This document shows positions 1 through 8,810 of a stretch of DNA of 60,738 bases, one piece after another. Made by a program: the position numbers and the translations under genes. The stretch comes from Bacteroidales bacterium UBA4230 (lineage in GTDB: Bacteria > Bacteroidota > Bacteroidia > Bacteroidales > UBA932), in assembly GCA_002395605.1 (NCBI GenBank), contig DGXO01000032.1:8094-68831 (forward strand). Reading direction: 5' to 3'. Position 1 is the stretch's first letter; each line of letters starts with the position of its first letter. The notes under the pieces are model-generated. The model was given only the letters and a program-made list of their open reading frames with translations. It did not search any database and was not told the DNA's origin.

Positions 1-17
1 AACTGAGCTAACGAGTC
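1..17 (-). tRNA. 5' end of a tRNA gene, cut by the window edge (possibly tRNA-Lys)
   Basis: Read on the minus strand, positions 17 to 1 give acceptor strand GACTCGT, then TA, then GCTCAGTT, which is the usual start of a bacterial tRNA (acceptor, U8-A9, D-arm). A -7 box lies just upstream at 39-46. The beginning resembles tRNA-Lys genes of this phylum, but the anticodon is outside the window, so the isotype is a guess. Confidence 0.5.
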
Positions 18-38
18 CTCCGCCCGAAATCGGGATTG

Positions 39-46
39 CAAAGGTA
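39..46 (-). promoter_or_regulatory. -7 promoter element TACCTTTG for the tRNA
   Basis: The minus strand reads TACCTTTG, matching the Bacteroidetes -7 consensus TAnnTTTG. It lies about 20 nt upstream of the tRNA 5' end. A short palindrome (CCCGAAATCGGG, 23-34) falls in the transcribed leader between them. Confidence 0.5.
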
Positions 47-85
47 GTGCTTTTTTTTGAATCTGCAATAAAATTTTTAAAAAAT

Positions 86-1126
86 TTACGCAGAAAATTC
101 CTTTATGTGCTGTTCCTGGGAAAGGCGGCACACAAGGAGGCTGTCCTTGGACTCTGCAACTATGTATCCGTCAAGGCCTTCCACCACGACCCTCTTTTCT
201 CCGGCCACATGAACCAGGCAGTTGTTGCAGTCAAAAAGGCGTACGTCCTGCCCTACGGCGGTGTTTCCGTCTTCGTCGGCCTTGAGGTGGGTCATGACGG
301 AACCCCAGCTGCCGAGGTCGCTCCAGGCAAGGTCTTCGGCAATTACATAGATGCGGGGACTTTTCTCCATTACGGCGTAGTCTATGGATATTTTTTCGCA
401 GGTGGGGAAAAGGCGGCGGAGTTCCTGCTGTTCCTTTTCAGTGAATAGCGACGGCGCAAGTTGGTCCATTACTCCGGCTATCTGGGGGGCATAACTGCGG
501 AGTTCGGTGACAATTGTGTTCACGTTCCACACGAAGATGCCGGCGTTCCAGAAGAAATGGCCGTCTTCAAGGTAGCCTATTGCGGTATCAAGATCCGGTT
601 TTTCCTTGAACTCACTCACTTTCACTATCTGGCCGCGGAGAGCCTCTGCGGCATGGATGTAGCCGTAGCCAGTTTCCGGGCGAGAAGGAGCGATGCCAAC
701 GGTTACAATGGCGTCGCGTTCTTCGGTGAACTCCAGTGCCTTGCCTATGGTTTCGGCGAATTCTGCCGTGCGGAGCACAAGGGCGTCTGCGGGAGTAACC
801 ACTATATTGGCCTCAGGGTCCTTCTTCTGGATTTTCCAGGAGGCGTATGCAATGCAGGGGGCGGTGTTTCGGCCCTCGGGTTCGGCCAGGATCTGGTCTG
901 CGGGAATCTGGGGAAGCTGCTGTTTGACCAGCTGGACATACTTCTCTCCTGTCACCACCCAGAAGTTCTCCGGGCGGCAGAGCGGAGCAAAGCGGTCTAC
1001 GGTGAGCTGGATAAGGGAACGCCCTACTCCAAGGACGTCTATGAACTGCTTGGGGACATCCGGGGTGGAAAGCGGCCACAGCCTGCTTCCAATGCCACCG
1101 GCCATTATAACTACGTGTGTATTCAT
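86..1126 (-). CDS. manC: Mannose-1-phosphate guanylyltransferase
   Basis: This 346-residue cytoplasmic enzyme makes GDP-mannose from mannose-1-phosphate and GTP for glycan synthesis. The nucleotidyltransferase signature AGGIGSRLWPLS is at residues 9-20, and FKEKPD and NAGIFVWN follow further on. There is no C-terminal cupin (mannose-6-phosphate isomerase) domain, so it is the single-function form. An upstream in-frame start would put the ATG before the promoter, so the ATG at 1126 is chosen; a TATCTTTG box ends 5 nt before it and the mRNA is probably leaderless. It is divergent from the AddA-like gene. A mannose-6-phosphate isomerase-like gene at 27250-28188 could supply the pathway upstream of it. 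Confidence 0.9.
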   Translation of the reverse strand: MNTHVVIMAGGIGSRLWPLSTPDVPKQFIDVLGVGRSLIQLTVDRFAPLCRPENFWVVTGEKYVQLVKQQLPQIPADQILAEPEGRNTAPCIAYASWKIQKKDPEANIVVTPADALVLRTAEFAETIGKALEFTEERDAIVTVGIAPSRPETGYGYIHAAEALRGQIVKVSEFKEKPDLDTAIGYLEDGHFFWNAGIFVWNVNTIVTELRSYAPQIAGVMDQLAPSLFTEKEQQELRRLFPTCEKISIDYAVMEKSPRIYVIAEDLAWSDLGSWGSVMTHLKADEDGNTAVGQDVRLFDCNNCLVHVAGEKRVVVEGLDGYIVAESKDSLLVCRLSQEQHIKEFSA

Positions 1127-1131
1127 ATTTG

Positions 1132-1139
1132 CAAAGATA
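1132..1139 (-). promoter_or_regulatory. -7 promoter element TATCTTTG for manC, leaderless arrangement
   Basis: TATCTTTG is followed by CAAAT and then the ATG, so transcription should begin at or next to the start codon. Confidence 0.7.
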
Positions 1140-1187
1140 GCAAATCTTCGGCGCATCTGCAAAGATTGTGTTTAGCCCATTTATTAC

Positions 1188-1195
1188 TATCTTTG
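1188..1195 (+). promoter_or_regulatory. -7 promoter element TATCTTTG for the AddA-like gene, leaderless arrangement
   Basis: TATCTTTG, CAAAT, ATG: the same 13 nt as the divergent manC promoter. A TTG at 1166-1168 sits at about the right distance for a -33 element. Confidence 0.7.
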
Positions 1196-1200
1196 CAAAT

Positions 1201-4200
1201 ATGCTGAAGATTCTGAAAGCGTCGGCGGGGTCCGGCAAGACACATGCCCTGGCGGGGGAGTATATCCGTCTTATACTTAAAAGCGGTGCGCCTGATGCGT
1301 ACAGGCATGTCCTGGCCGTTACTTTCACCAACAAGGCTACTGACGAGATGAAGCGCAGGATCCTGAAAGAGCTTCATAAGCTGGCGCAGACCCCGCAGAA
1401 GTCTCCGTACTTTGAGGACCTCCTTAAAACAGTAGGGGACGCTTCCACCATCCAGAAACGTGCTGGGGCCCAGCTCTCGGGCATCCTCCACGACTATTCG
1501 GCCTTTGCGGTTTCCACCATAGACCGCTTTTTCCAGAGAACCCTGAGGGCTTTTTCCAGGGAAATCGGCCAGTTTTCCACCTACCAGGTTCAGCTGGACC
1601 GCGAAGCCCTTACTGATGAAAGCGTGGACAGGGTCCTGGACAGCGTATCAGAGGAAGACAGGGCCGTGCTGGACTGGCTGTCGGAGAGCGCCAAATGGGA
1701 CCTTGAGAAAAAGGGATGGTTCTCAATTGAGGGCCGTCTCAAGGACATGGCGGCATCCCTTTCAAAGCTTCAGGAGGGCCGCGGCACCCTTCCTTCCAGG
1801 GAAAAACTGAGGGAAATCGGCAAGTCCTGCTCTGAAATAAGAAACGAGTGGGAGGCCAGGGTAAAGGCTTCGGCCGAAAAAGTGTTGTCCGTGGTAGGGG
1901 ACTGCGGGCTTTCCACCGACGATTTCAACGGGAAGTTCCTCTCCAAAATAGTCCCTTACGCAAATATCAAGAAGGGCAAGCCCGTCAAAAAGCCCACGGA
2001 CGCCTTCCTCAGGCGCGCCTCCAATCCGGAGGAATGGTTTGCCAAGAAAAACGCGGCTCTTCTTCCCCGCGTGGAAGGGCCCCTGGAGGCTCCCCTTGGT
2101 GATTTCGTGTCCCTTTTCGGCCTGCCTTACAGGGTATACCGGAGCGCGGACATAATTTCGGCGGAGATATATTCCCTTGGAATGGCCCACGAACTGTTGG
2201 CCGCCTTCGAGGACATACAAAAGGAGAAGAACGTCATTTCAATTGACGACTCAAATACCATCCTCAAGGATATAATTGACGGCACCGACACCCCTTTCAT
2301 ATATGAAAAGCTTGGCGTCCGCTTTGAGGATTTCCTCCTGGACGAGTTCCAGGACACCTCCGACATCCAATGGGAGAACATCCGTCCGCTGCTTCACGGA
2401 AGCATAGATGAGGGGGCCGATTCCCTTGTGGTGGGAGACGTAAAGCAGAGCATCTACAGGTGGAGGGGCAGCGACTGGAACCTCCTTGGAAGCCGCCTGG
2501 AGGAAGAATTCAGGAATCCGGAGGTTGATTCCCTGAAGTGCAATTACCGCACCTGCGGGGAAATAGTCAGCTTCAACAGGGACTTCTTTGAGTATGCCGC
2601 AAAGGCGCTGGACGGCATTGCCGGGCAGGACCCTGAGAGTCCCGGTAGCTTTTCCAGGTTGTACGCCGACGTCGACCAGACGGTAATGTTCGATGATCCC
2701 GCCCCGGGCAGCGTGGATGTGGTGTTCACATCTGACCAGATGGCCGAAATAACTTCCACCATAGAGACCCTCCGTGAAGCCGGCGCAAAGTGGAGCGACA
2801 TCGCCATCCTTGTCCGTGGCAACGACGACGGCGCCGCCGTGGCCTCAGAACTTGTCTCCAGAGGCATTCCGGTGGTCTCTGACGATTCCCTTTACGTGAA
2901 AGCGTCGGCTACGGTGCGAAGGCTGGTGTCGCAGCTTTCACTTGCCGATACCCCCGCAAATGCCGACAAACCCTCCGTGGCTGGCTATCTGGCCTCCTCC
3001 ATGGGCGTGGACATCCCTGAGCACTACCATTCCCTCACAGACCTTGCCGAATCCATCCTGAGGGATCTTTCGGCCTCAAAACCTGAAGTCTTTGGCTCTG
3101 AAATCCCTTACATCCAGTCGTTTATGGACTTCCTCCTTGACTGGACCACCCAAAACGGGAATTCTCTTTCGGCCTTCCTTAAGGCCTGGGCGCAGGCGAA
3201 TCCCAAGATTTCCTCTCCGGAATCCGGGGATTCCGTGCGCATCATGACCATCCACAAATCCAAAGGGCTGGAATTTCCGTATGTGATTTTCCCTTTCGCC
3301 GAAAAAGTCACTCTTTACAAGCACTCCGAATACTGGGTGAAACCGCAGACCGAAGGGACCCCGCTGGAAGGAAAGGCCGAAGGCTCATACTTCGTGGACC
3401 TTTCCGACAGCACGGTGGATTCCCTTTTTGCCAAAGACTATTTACGTGAAAGGCGCCTGCAGGCCATAGACAACATAAACGTGTTTTACGTGGCGCTTAC
3501 AAGGCCGAAATACGGCCTGAAGGTAATTGCGGCGCTTCCGCCAAAATCCATGGACGTGCCCTCAAACATGTCCCAGATCCTCTATCTCTTTACGGGGGCG
3601 GAGGAATATCACAGGGGAGAGATGTACCATTTTGACACCCTGAAAAGGCCTGTGAATGAAACCGTTGCCGTCCGTGCGGGATACTCCTCTTTCCCCTCCG
3701 ACAGCGGCGGGCGCCTCCACTTTTCCCCCGAGGCCTCCGATTTCTTTGGAGAGGACGGCAGCTTCGGCCCGGATGCCAGCCGCAGAATCAGGGGGAACGT
3801 GCTTCACGGGATACTTTCCAGGGTAACGGTGCCTGAGGACCTTCCCGGGGCGGTAGACGCCGCCGTGCTTTCCGGTGAACTCCCTGAAAGCGGCCGTGCC
3901 GAAGCCCTTGATTTCCTTGCCGAAAGAATAGACTCCGTGAAGGAGCGCGGCTGGTTCTCGCCACAGGCTAAGGTTTTCCGCGAAGCATCAATACTTGTCC
4001 CCGGAGGAGATGAGTACAGACCAGACCGCGTTGTGGTGCACCCCGGCGGCAAAGTGGACGTTGTGGATTTCAAATTTGGAAAGGAGAAGAAGAAATACAT
4101 TACCCAGGTGCAGCGGTATGTAAGCATATACCGCCGCATGGGATACCAAAAAGTTGAGGGATACCTTTGGTATTTGGACGATAATTTAATTAACTTTGTG

Positions 4201-4209
4201 GCTGATTAA
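1201..4209 (+). CDS. AddA/RecB-like helicase-nuclease (UvrD superfamily)
   Basis: This 1002-residue protein is the helicase-nuclease subunit of an AddAB-type enzyme for double-strand break repair. All SF1 motifs are visible: Walker A ASAGSGKT (7-14), DEFQD (381-385), GDVKQSIYRWRGSD, LKCNYRT, IHKSKGLEF (684-692) and FYVALTRP (762-769). The C-terminal PD-(D/E)XK nuclease has D942, D956 and K958, followed by QVQRY. The start at 1201 was chosen because the promoter ends 5 nt before it; the longer reading frame would begin upstream of the promoter. The likely AddB partner is 23 kb away at 24130-26889 rather than adjacent. DUF4290, FtsK and LolA-like genes follow closely. Confidence 0.88.
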   Translation: MLKILKASAGSGKTHALAGEYIRLILKSGAPDAYRHVLAVTFTNKATDEMKRRILKELHKLAQTPQKSPYFEDLLKTVGDASTIQKRAGAQLSGILHDYSAFAVSTIDRFFQRTLRAFSREIGQFSTYQVQLDREALTDESVDRVLDSVSEEDRAVLDWLSESAKWDLEKKGWFSIEGRLKDMAASLSKLQEGRGTLPSREKLREIGKSCSEIRNEWEARVKASAEKVLSVVGDCGLSTDDFNGKFLSKIVPYANIKKGKPVKKPTDAFLRRASNPEEWFAKKNAALLPRVEGPLEAPLGDFVSLFGLPYRVYRSADIISAEIYSLGMAHELLAAFEDIQKEKNVISIDDSNTILKDIIDGTDTPFIYEKLGVRFEDFLLDEFQDTSDIQWENIRPLLHGSIDEGADSLVVGDVKQSIYRWRGSDWNLLGSRLEEEFRNPEVDSLKCNYRTCGEIVSFNRDFFEYAAKALDGIAGQDPESPGSFSRLYADVDQTVMFDDPAPGSVDVVFTSDQMAEITSTIETLREAGAKWSDIAILVRGNDDGAAVASELVSRGIPVVSDDSLYVKASATVRRLVSQLSLADTPANADKPSVAGYLASSMGVDIPEHYHSLTDLAESILRDLSASKPEVFGSEIPYIQSFMDFLLDWTTQNGNSLSAFLKAWAQANPKISSPESGDSVRIMTIHKSKGLEFPYVIFPFAEKVTLYKHSEYWVKPQTEGTPLEGKAEGSYFVDLSDSTVDSLFAKDYLRERRLQAIDNINVFYVALTRPKYGLKVIAALPPKSMDVPSNMSQILYLFTGAEEYHRGEMYHFDTLKRPVNETVAVRAGYSSFPSDSGGRLHFSPEASDFFGEDGSFGPDASRRIRGNVLHGILSRVTVPEDLPGAVDAAVLSGELPESGRAEALDFLAERIDSVKERGWFSPQAKVFREASILVPGGDEYRPDRVVVHPGGKVDVVDFKFGKEKKKYITQVQRYVSIYRRMGYQKVEGYLWYLDDNLINFVAD

Positions 4210-4222
4210 AAAGTGAGTCTTT

Positions 4223-4888
4223 ATGGAAGCAAGCGAGAATACCATCAAGCTATATTACAATACTGAAGTCGAAAAACTGCAAATGCCGGAATACGGCAGG
4301 CTGGTCCTCAAGATGGTGGAACAGCTTAAGGATATAGAAGACCGTGAGAAACGGTCGGAACAGGCGCAGGCTGTTGTGAAAGTCATGGAAAGCCTCAATC
4401 CCCAGGTCCATCAGCAGGAAAACTGGTACCAGAAGCTCTGGGATCACCTTTTCATCATAGCTGGCTATGACCTTGACGTGGATTCTCCTTTCCCCAAGCC
4501 CGTCCCTGAGGTTGTGAACAGTCGCCCGGACCCTATTCCCCTTAACACAAAACCCATCAGGGCCCGCCACTACGGCCGCAACATTGAGAGCATCCTGGAC
4601 CTCATAGCATCTGAACCGGACTCCGAAGAAAAGACGGAAATGATCCGCTCCCTTGCCATCTACATGAGGCAGCAGTACCTTATCTGGAACAAGGACACCG
4701 TGTCTGATGCCACTATCTTCCAGGACATAGAACGCCTCTCGAAAGGCCGTGTAAAGGTTCCGGAAGGCCTTCAGCTTGGGAAAATATCGGAGGGGACGTC
4801 TTTCTCGCGTCCTGGGCTCAACCTTGGGTTCAATAACGGCAAAAACGCCAAGTTCAACCGCGGTTTCCGTAAAAAAGGCAAGAAGTAA
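4223..4888 (+). CDS. DUF4290 domain-containing protein
   Basis: This 221-residue soluble protein matches the Bacteroidetes-specific DUF4290 family, with its conserved NTE(V)EKLQMPEYGR start and a central REHYGRN-like segment seen here as RARHYGRN. No catalytic motif is recognisable. The C-terminus is strongly basic and asparagine- and glycine-rich. The gene lies 13 nt after the AddA-like gene and its stop overlaps the ftsK start as TAATG, so it is co-transcribed with DNA repair and chromosome-segregation genes. Its function is unknown. Confidence 0.85.
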   Translation: MEASENTIKLYYNTEVEKLQMPEYGRLVLKMVEQLKDIEDREKRSEQAQAVVKVMESLNPQVHQQENWYQKLWDHLFIIAGYDLDVDSPFPKPVPEVVNSRPDPIPLNTKPIRARHYGRNIESILDLIASEPDSEEKTEMIRSLAIYMRQQYLIWNKDTVSDATIFQDIERLSKGRVKVPEGLQLGKISEGTSFSRPGLNLGFNNGKNAKFNRGFRKKGKK

Positions 4889-7299
4889 TGGGGCTATTCT
4901 CTAAATACCTGGACCGTATGAGTGAGAGGAAGCGGGAGGGCGTACGCCTTGCCGGGATAGCCCTTGTGCTGCTTTTCACCGTAATCGTTACGGTGTCCGT
5001 AACCTCTTACATCTTCACCTGGCGAATAGACCAGAGCGTTGCTTCAGCCCCTTCGGGCACGGAGGTTGCAAACGCCGCCGCGCAGTCCGGTTTCTCAATT
5101 GGGAAATTCCTGGTTACCGACAGCTTCGGCCTTGCGGCGTTCTGCATTGTAGCTTTCCTTATTGCCTGGAGCGTCAAACTCCTTAAGCCCAGCCTTGGAA
5201 TAAGCCTCAAGAAGTGGTTCTACGGTTCCCTTACCATGTCTTTCCTCCTATCATGGATGCTTGCAATGGCCGGAATGCTGGGCGGCTGGGACACCATGTT
5301 CGCCGGCGGAATAGGCGGCAGGGCCGCACAGGCCGTAGTCGGTTTCCTGGTAGCTAAGTTCGGGGAGATAATTTCAATCCTCATACTCCTTGTGCTTCTT
5401 GCCGCGTGGCTATACTGCATGAGCCGGAAATTCGCAGATCTTCTGATGGGACGTAAAACCGTCCAGGATGTTGCGGAAGAACCTGAACCTCAGGTGGCTG
5501 AGGCCGCTGCAGCTACAGCTGCCGGGTTTGTTACGTCAAATTCGGCCGAAGAACCGGAGGAGGAGAAAAAGCCCAGGAAGAGCATTTTCAAGAAGAATAA
5601 GGTTGCCGGTCAGGCAGGCGTTGACGCAGCCCCCGAGGCTGAACCCGCGGAGGAGGATACCAGTATCAACGTCGTAACGGACGACACCCTTGAGCAGGAG
5701 GTTAAGGAACCCCTTAAGCCTATTGATAACCGCCTGGATCCCCCGGACGGCCTTCCTAAGTACAAGACTCCATCCCTCAATATCCTTGGAGACCACCTCT
5801 ATGGCCGCCATGAGGTATCCCAGGACGAGCTCAGCCGCAACAACAACAAGATCCGCGCGACCCTTGCCAGTTACCGCATCCAGGTGCGCGACGTTACGGC
5901 CATCGTTGGCCCTACCGTCACACTGTACAAGGTTTATCCCGCCCCCGGCGTGAAGATTTCGGCCATCAAGCAGCTCCAGGAGGACATTGGCATATCCCTT
6001 AACGCAAAGGGCGTCCGCATTACCACGCTGTCCGATTCCGTGGGTATAGAAGTTGCCAACGACAAGGCTTCAATAGTGCCGCTGAAGGCTCTTCTCAACG
6101 ACTCCGCGTTCCGTGACTCCAAGGCCGAACTTCCCGTGGCAATTGGCTACACCATTTCCCAGCAGGTGAAGGTCTTTGACCTTGCTGATGCCCCGCACCT
6201 CCTTGTGGCCGGCGCTACCAAACAGGGTAAATCCGTGGGCCTTAACGTAATAGTGGCATCGCTGCTTTACGCCAAGCACCCGTCGGAACTCAAGTTTGTG
6301 TTCGTGGACCCCAAGATGGTGGAATTCTCGTCCTACGCAAGCCTTTTGCACCACTATCTGGCGGTGCTTCCCACTTCCGGCAGCGAGCAAGAGGAGAGGG
6401 ATCACGCTATAGTGAAAAACGCCAAGGACGCCGCCGCGGTGCTGGAGTCCCTTTGCGTAGAGATGGACGCCCGCTATGAACTCCTCTCCAAGGGCCTTGT
6501 GAACAACATCAAGCTCTACAACACCAAGTGGAAGGAGCATCACCTTAGGGCCGACGAAGGCCACCACTTCCTGCCGTACATCGTGACGGTGATAGATGAG
6601 TACGCAGACCTTACCATGTCTGTTGGCGCCGGCCCGGAATCCAAGGCCCTTGCACGCCGTATCACAACTTCCGTCATCCGCCTGGCCCAGAAAGGCCGTG
6701 CAGCAGGTCTCCACGTGATCCTGGCCACCCAGCGTCCTACCGTGGATGTGATCACCGGTCTTATCAAGGCCAACTTCCCCATGAGAATCGCTTTCAGGGT
6801 AACCTCACGCATAGATTCGGCCACAATCCTGGACCAGCCCGGCGCCGACAAACTCATAGGCCGCGGAGACATGCTCCTTTATAGCGGCGTTGAGATGGAG
6901 CGCGTCCAGTGCGCCTTCATCTCCAACGACGAAATTGTGGACCTCACAAAGGCAGTTGGGGAGCAGATTGGCTTCCAGAAGAGCTACAATACGCCGTATT
7001 ACCTTCCCGAGCCTCCTGCCGCAGACGGCGGAGAGGGCGGTGACGCCGGAAGCGTGGATATGAAGCAACTGGACGAACGCTTTGAGGAGGCCGCCCGCAT
7101 GATTGTTACCAACCAAAGAGGCTCAACATCAGACCTCCAGCGCCGTCTTGGCATGGGATATGCAAAAGCAGGTAGAGTGATGGACCAACTTGAAGCCGCA
7201 GGCATAGTGGGCCCCCAAAACGGAGCCAAACCCCGCGAGGTTCTAGTGAAGGACATCCAGGAACTTGAAGAGATACTTTCGCATTTCATGCAGCAGTAA
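4888..7299 (+). CDS. ftsK: DNA translocase FtsK
   Basis: This 803-residue septal DNA pump moves chromosome termini at division and activates Xer recombination. Four membrane segments lie in the first 190 residues, followed by an acidic and Ala/Pro/Lys-rich linker shorter than in E. coli. The motor has Walker A GATKQGKS (442-449) and a Walker B segment ending in DEYADL. The C-terminus carries a winged-helix gamma domain (around residues 730-790). The Walker A has KQ where many homologues have GS or GQ. The gene is translationally coupled on both sides by TAATG overlaps. The XerD partner is encoded at 18022-18882. Confidence 0.93.
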   Translation: MGLFSKYLDRMSERKREGVRLAGIALVLLFTVIVTVSVTSYIFTWRIDQSVASAPSGTEVANAAAQSGFSIGKFLVTDSFGLAAFCIVAFLIAWSVKLLKPSLGISLKKWFYGSLTMSFLLSWMLAMAGMLGGWDTMFAGGIGGRAAQAVVGFLVAKFGEIISILILLVLLAAWLYCMSRKFADLLMGRKTVQDVAEEPEPQVAEAAAATAAGFVTSNSAEEPEEEKKPRKSIFKKNKVAGQAGVDAAPEAEPAEEDTSINVVTDDTLEQEVKEPLKPIDNRLDPPDGLPKYKTPSLNILGDHLYGRHEVSQDELSRNNNKIRATLASYRIQVRDVTAIVGPTVTLYKVYPAPGVKISAIKQLQEDIGISLNAKGVRITTLSDSVGIEVANDKASIVPLKALLNDSAFRDSKAELPVAIGYTISQQVKVFDLADAPHLLVAGATKQGKSVGLNVIVASLLYAKHPSELKFVFVDPKMVEFSSYASLLHHYLAVLPTSGSEQEERDHAIVKNAKDAAAVLESLCVEMDARYELLSKGLVNNIKLYNTKWKEHHLRADEGHHFLPYIVTVIDEYADLTMSVGAGPESKALARRITTSVIRLAQKGRAAGLHVILATQRPTVDVITGLIKANFPMRIAFRVTSRIDSATILDQPGADKLIGRGDMLLYSGVEMERVQCAFISNDEIVDLTKAVGEQIGFQKSYNTPYYLPEPPAADGGEGGDAGSVDMKQLDERFEEAARMIVTNQRGSTSDLQRRLGMGYAKAGRVMDQLEAAGIVGPQNGAKPREVLVKDIQELEEILSHFMQQ

Positions 7300-7832
7300 T
7301 GCTTAGAAAACTTGTAATACTGTCAGTTATGTCCCTTGCCTTTGCAAGCTCATACGCGCAGGGACTTTCTATCCCGCAACTTGACCGTGCTGCAGGGAAA
7401 AGGGTTTCCTTTACCTATGAATACAGCCTTTCCAAGGACGGACAGGGCTTCTCTAAGGTAACGGAGGGCAAGGTCCTTGTAGAGGACAACGCCTACTCCC
7501 TGGACGGCCTTGGCCTTACCATAGTGTGCAACGGTGAAACCCGCTGGACCTATGATTCTTCGGCCCAGGAAGTTGTGATTGAGAATGCCGAAAATGACAA
7601 CATCCTCACAAATCCCGCTCTCCTCATAAGTTCCTACAGGAAATACGGAAATGCACTTCATGTTAAAGGAGGCTCCCGGGACAGCCTGGATGTGGTCTAT
7701 GACGTGGACAAGGGTGTGAAGGCACGGTTTGTCCTTACCGGAATTTCCTATTCTGAGCCGCAAGGAAAAACCGACTTCACTTTTGACGTGAAATCGGTTC
7801 CTGAAAATTCTGTGATAACGGATTTACGTTAA
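7299..7832 (+). CDS. LolA-like outer-membrane lipoprotein carrier protein
   Basis: This 177-residue periplasmic protein has a signal peptide cleaved after SSYAQ and the LolA pattern: alternating beta strands, a YSLDGLGLTIVCNGETRWTY segment and a C-terminal F-D-V-K strand. LolA-like proteins carry lipoproteins across the periplasm. A LolA gene directly after ftsK is common in Bacteroidetes. The start overlaps the ftsK stop (TAATG), and the end overlaps the convergent FISUMP gene by 4 nt. Confidence 0.8.
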   Translation: MLRKLVILSVMSLAFASSYAQGLSIPQLDRAAGKRVSFTYEYSLSKDGQGFSKVTEGKVLVEDNAYSLDGLGLTIVCNGETRWTYDSSAQEVVIENAENDNILTNPALLISSYRKYGNALHVKGGSRDSLDVVYDVDKGVKARFVLTGISYSEPQGKTDFTFDVKSVPENSVITDLR

Positions 7833-8752
7833 TCCTTCACGCATCTTACACTGAGGGCAAGGGAGTTTTTGTCTCCGCTACCCTTCATTATTTTTGCGTT
7901 GTCATAGAGCACATAGCGGAACTGTGCCATGGAAGGGTCCGTGGCGTCCGAGGCGGTCCAGAATGCCGCCATTTCCTCATAGCGGCGGAATTTCGTCATG
8001 CTGGCCGAAGAGTCGTAGTAGCCCACGGGGATGGCGTTGAAGCCGGTGGAGTTGGTGATGTTCTGGCCAATGGCAACCGACCACATGGGGTTGTCAAGGA
8101 ATGTGGCATTTACCATGATTGCCCCGGCATCCTCTCCAATGGCGTCCCATTCTGCGGCGGTGGGAAGGTGCCAGCCGGAAGGACATGCCGTCATGGCCTC
8201 CGCGTGGGTATAGAAACGGCCGAAGAGGGGATCCACAACCTTGGCATTCTTGTACGACACCCCTGAAGAGGTGTTGCATAGGTTCTTGGCTGTCCACTCC
8301 TTGCCCCCGATTGTGACGGATTCGGCCGGATTGAGCTTGTCAAGGGCCTTTGAGGGGTCAATTGCCTCGAAAGTGGAAATTGCGCTGGCGTTATAGAAAC
8401 CTTCGGAGTAGGCGTAGCAGGTTATGCTGTAAGAGCCCAGGGTGTCTACGTGATATTCGTATTCCGGGTTCTCAACTTTGATATCCCTTGAAAGGGTGTC
8501 TTTCTGGGCCGAATTCACCTGCCAGTAAAGGCCGATGGTTCCGGGGGTTGCGGTGGATTTTGAAGAAATGATGCTGGAGGTGTTTGCCTTGAAAATGAGG
8601 CTTTCTCCTACGGCTACATAGGGAATGGCCTCATTGATTGAGAGGCCGGTCAGGGACGGGGTGGTGTCTGTGGCGTCCTGCTTTTTGCAGGAGGCTGAGG
8701 CAAGGAGGCTTCCTGCAATGGCGATTGAGAATATAATGGATGTTTTTCTCAT
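7829..8752 (-). CDS. FISUMP-domain lipoprotein
   Basis: This 307-residue surface lipoprotein has lipobox LLASASC at about residues 16-22. An Ig-like/PKD-like N-terminal half (to about residue 145) is followed by a Fibrobacter-succinogenes-major-paralogue type domain. The marks of that domain are GKEWTAKNL, CPSGWHLPTAAEWDAI, FWTASDA and the final SVRCVKD. This is a C-type-lectin-like fold; its ligand is unknown. The equivalent of the hypervariable stretch in the 58969 gene is present here (YVLYDNAKIMKGSGDKNSLA) but has ordinary codon usage, so this paralogue is probably not diversified. Confidence 0.8.
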   Translation of the reverse strand: MRKTSIIFSIAIAGSLLASASCKKQDATDTTPSLTGLSINEAIPYVAVGESLIFKANTSSIISSKSTATPGTIGLYWQVNSAQKDTLSRDIKVENPEYEYHVDTLGSYSITCYAYSEGFYNASAISTFEAIDPSKALDKLNPAESVTIGGKEWTAKNLCNTSSGVSYKNAKVVDPLFGRFYTHAEAMTACPSGWHLPTAAEWDAIGEDAGAIMVNATFLDNPMWSVAIGQNITNSTGFNAIPVGYYDSSASMTKFRRYEEMAAFWTASDATDPSMAQFRYVLYDNAKIMKGSGDKNSLALSVRCVKD

Positions 8753-8792
8753 TGTTTCTAGCTTAAATCACGCAAATATCGTTATTTTTTTG

Positions 8793-8800
8793 TAATATTG
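8793..8800 (+). promoter_or_regulatory. -7 promoter element TAATATTG for apbE
   Basis: One mismatch to TAnnTTTG, 10 nt before the ATG at 8811. The divergent FISUMP gene has a similar weak box, GATATTTG, at 8773-8780 on the minus strand. Confidence 0.5.
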
Positions 8801-8810
8801 CGCAAATATC

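Noticed and set aside
63..93. Terminator of manC (CTGCAATAAA... palindrome)
   Set aside because: The A/T-rich inverted repeat overlaps the manC stop codon but is followed by A residues, not U, on the manC strand.
6070..6714. Long open frame on the strand opposite ftsK (and similar long antisense frames over ackA, hrpB, sppA and manC)
   Set aside because: They mirror the codon pattern of the real genes, have no -7 box or start context, and their products lack recognisable features.
8099..8320. DGR variable region in the FISUMP lipoprotein at 7829-8752
   Set aside because: Same fold class, but codon use and GC are uniform with the rest of the gene and the YWSSS...SVRPV framework is not kept.
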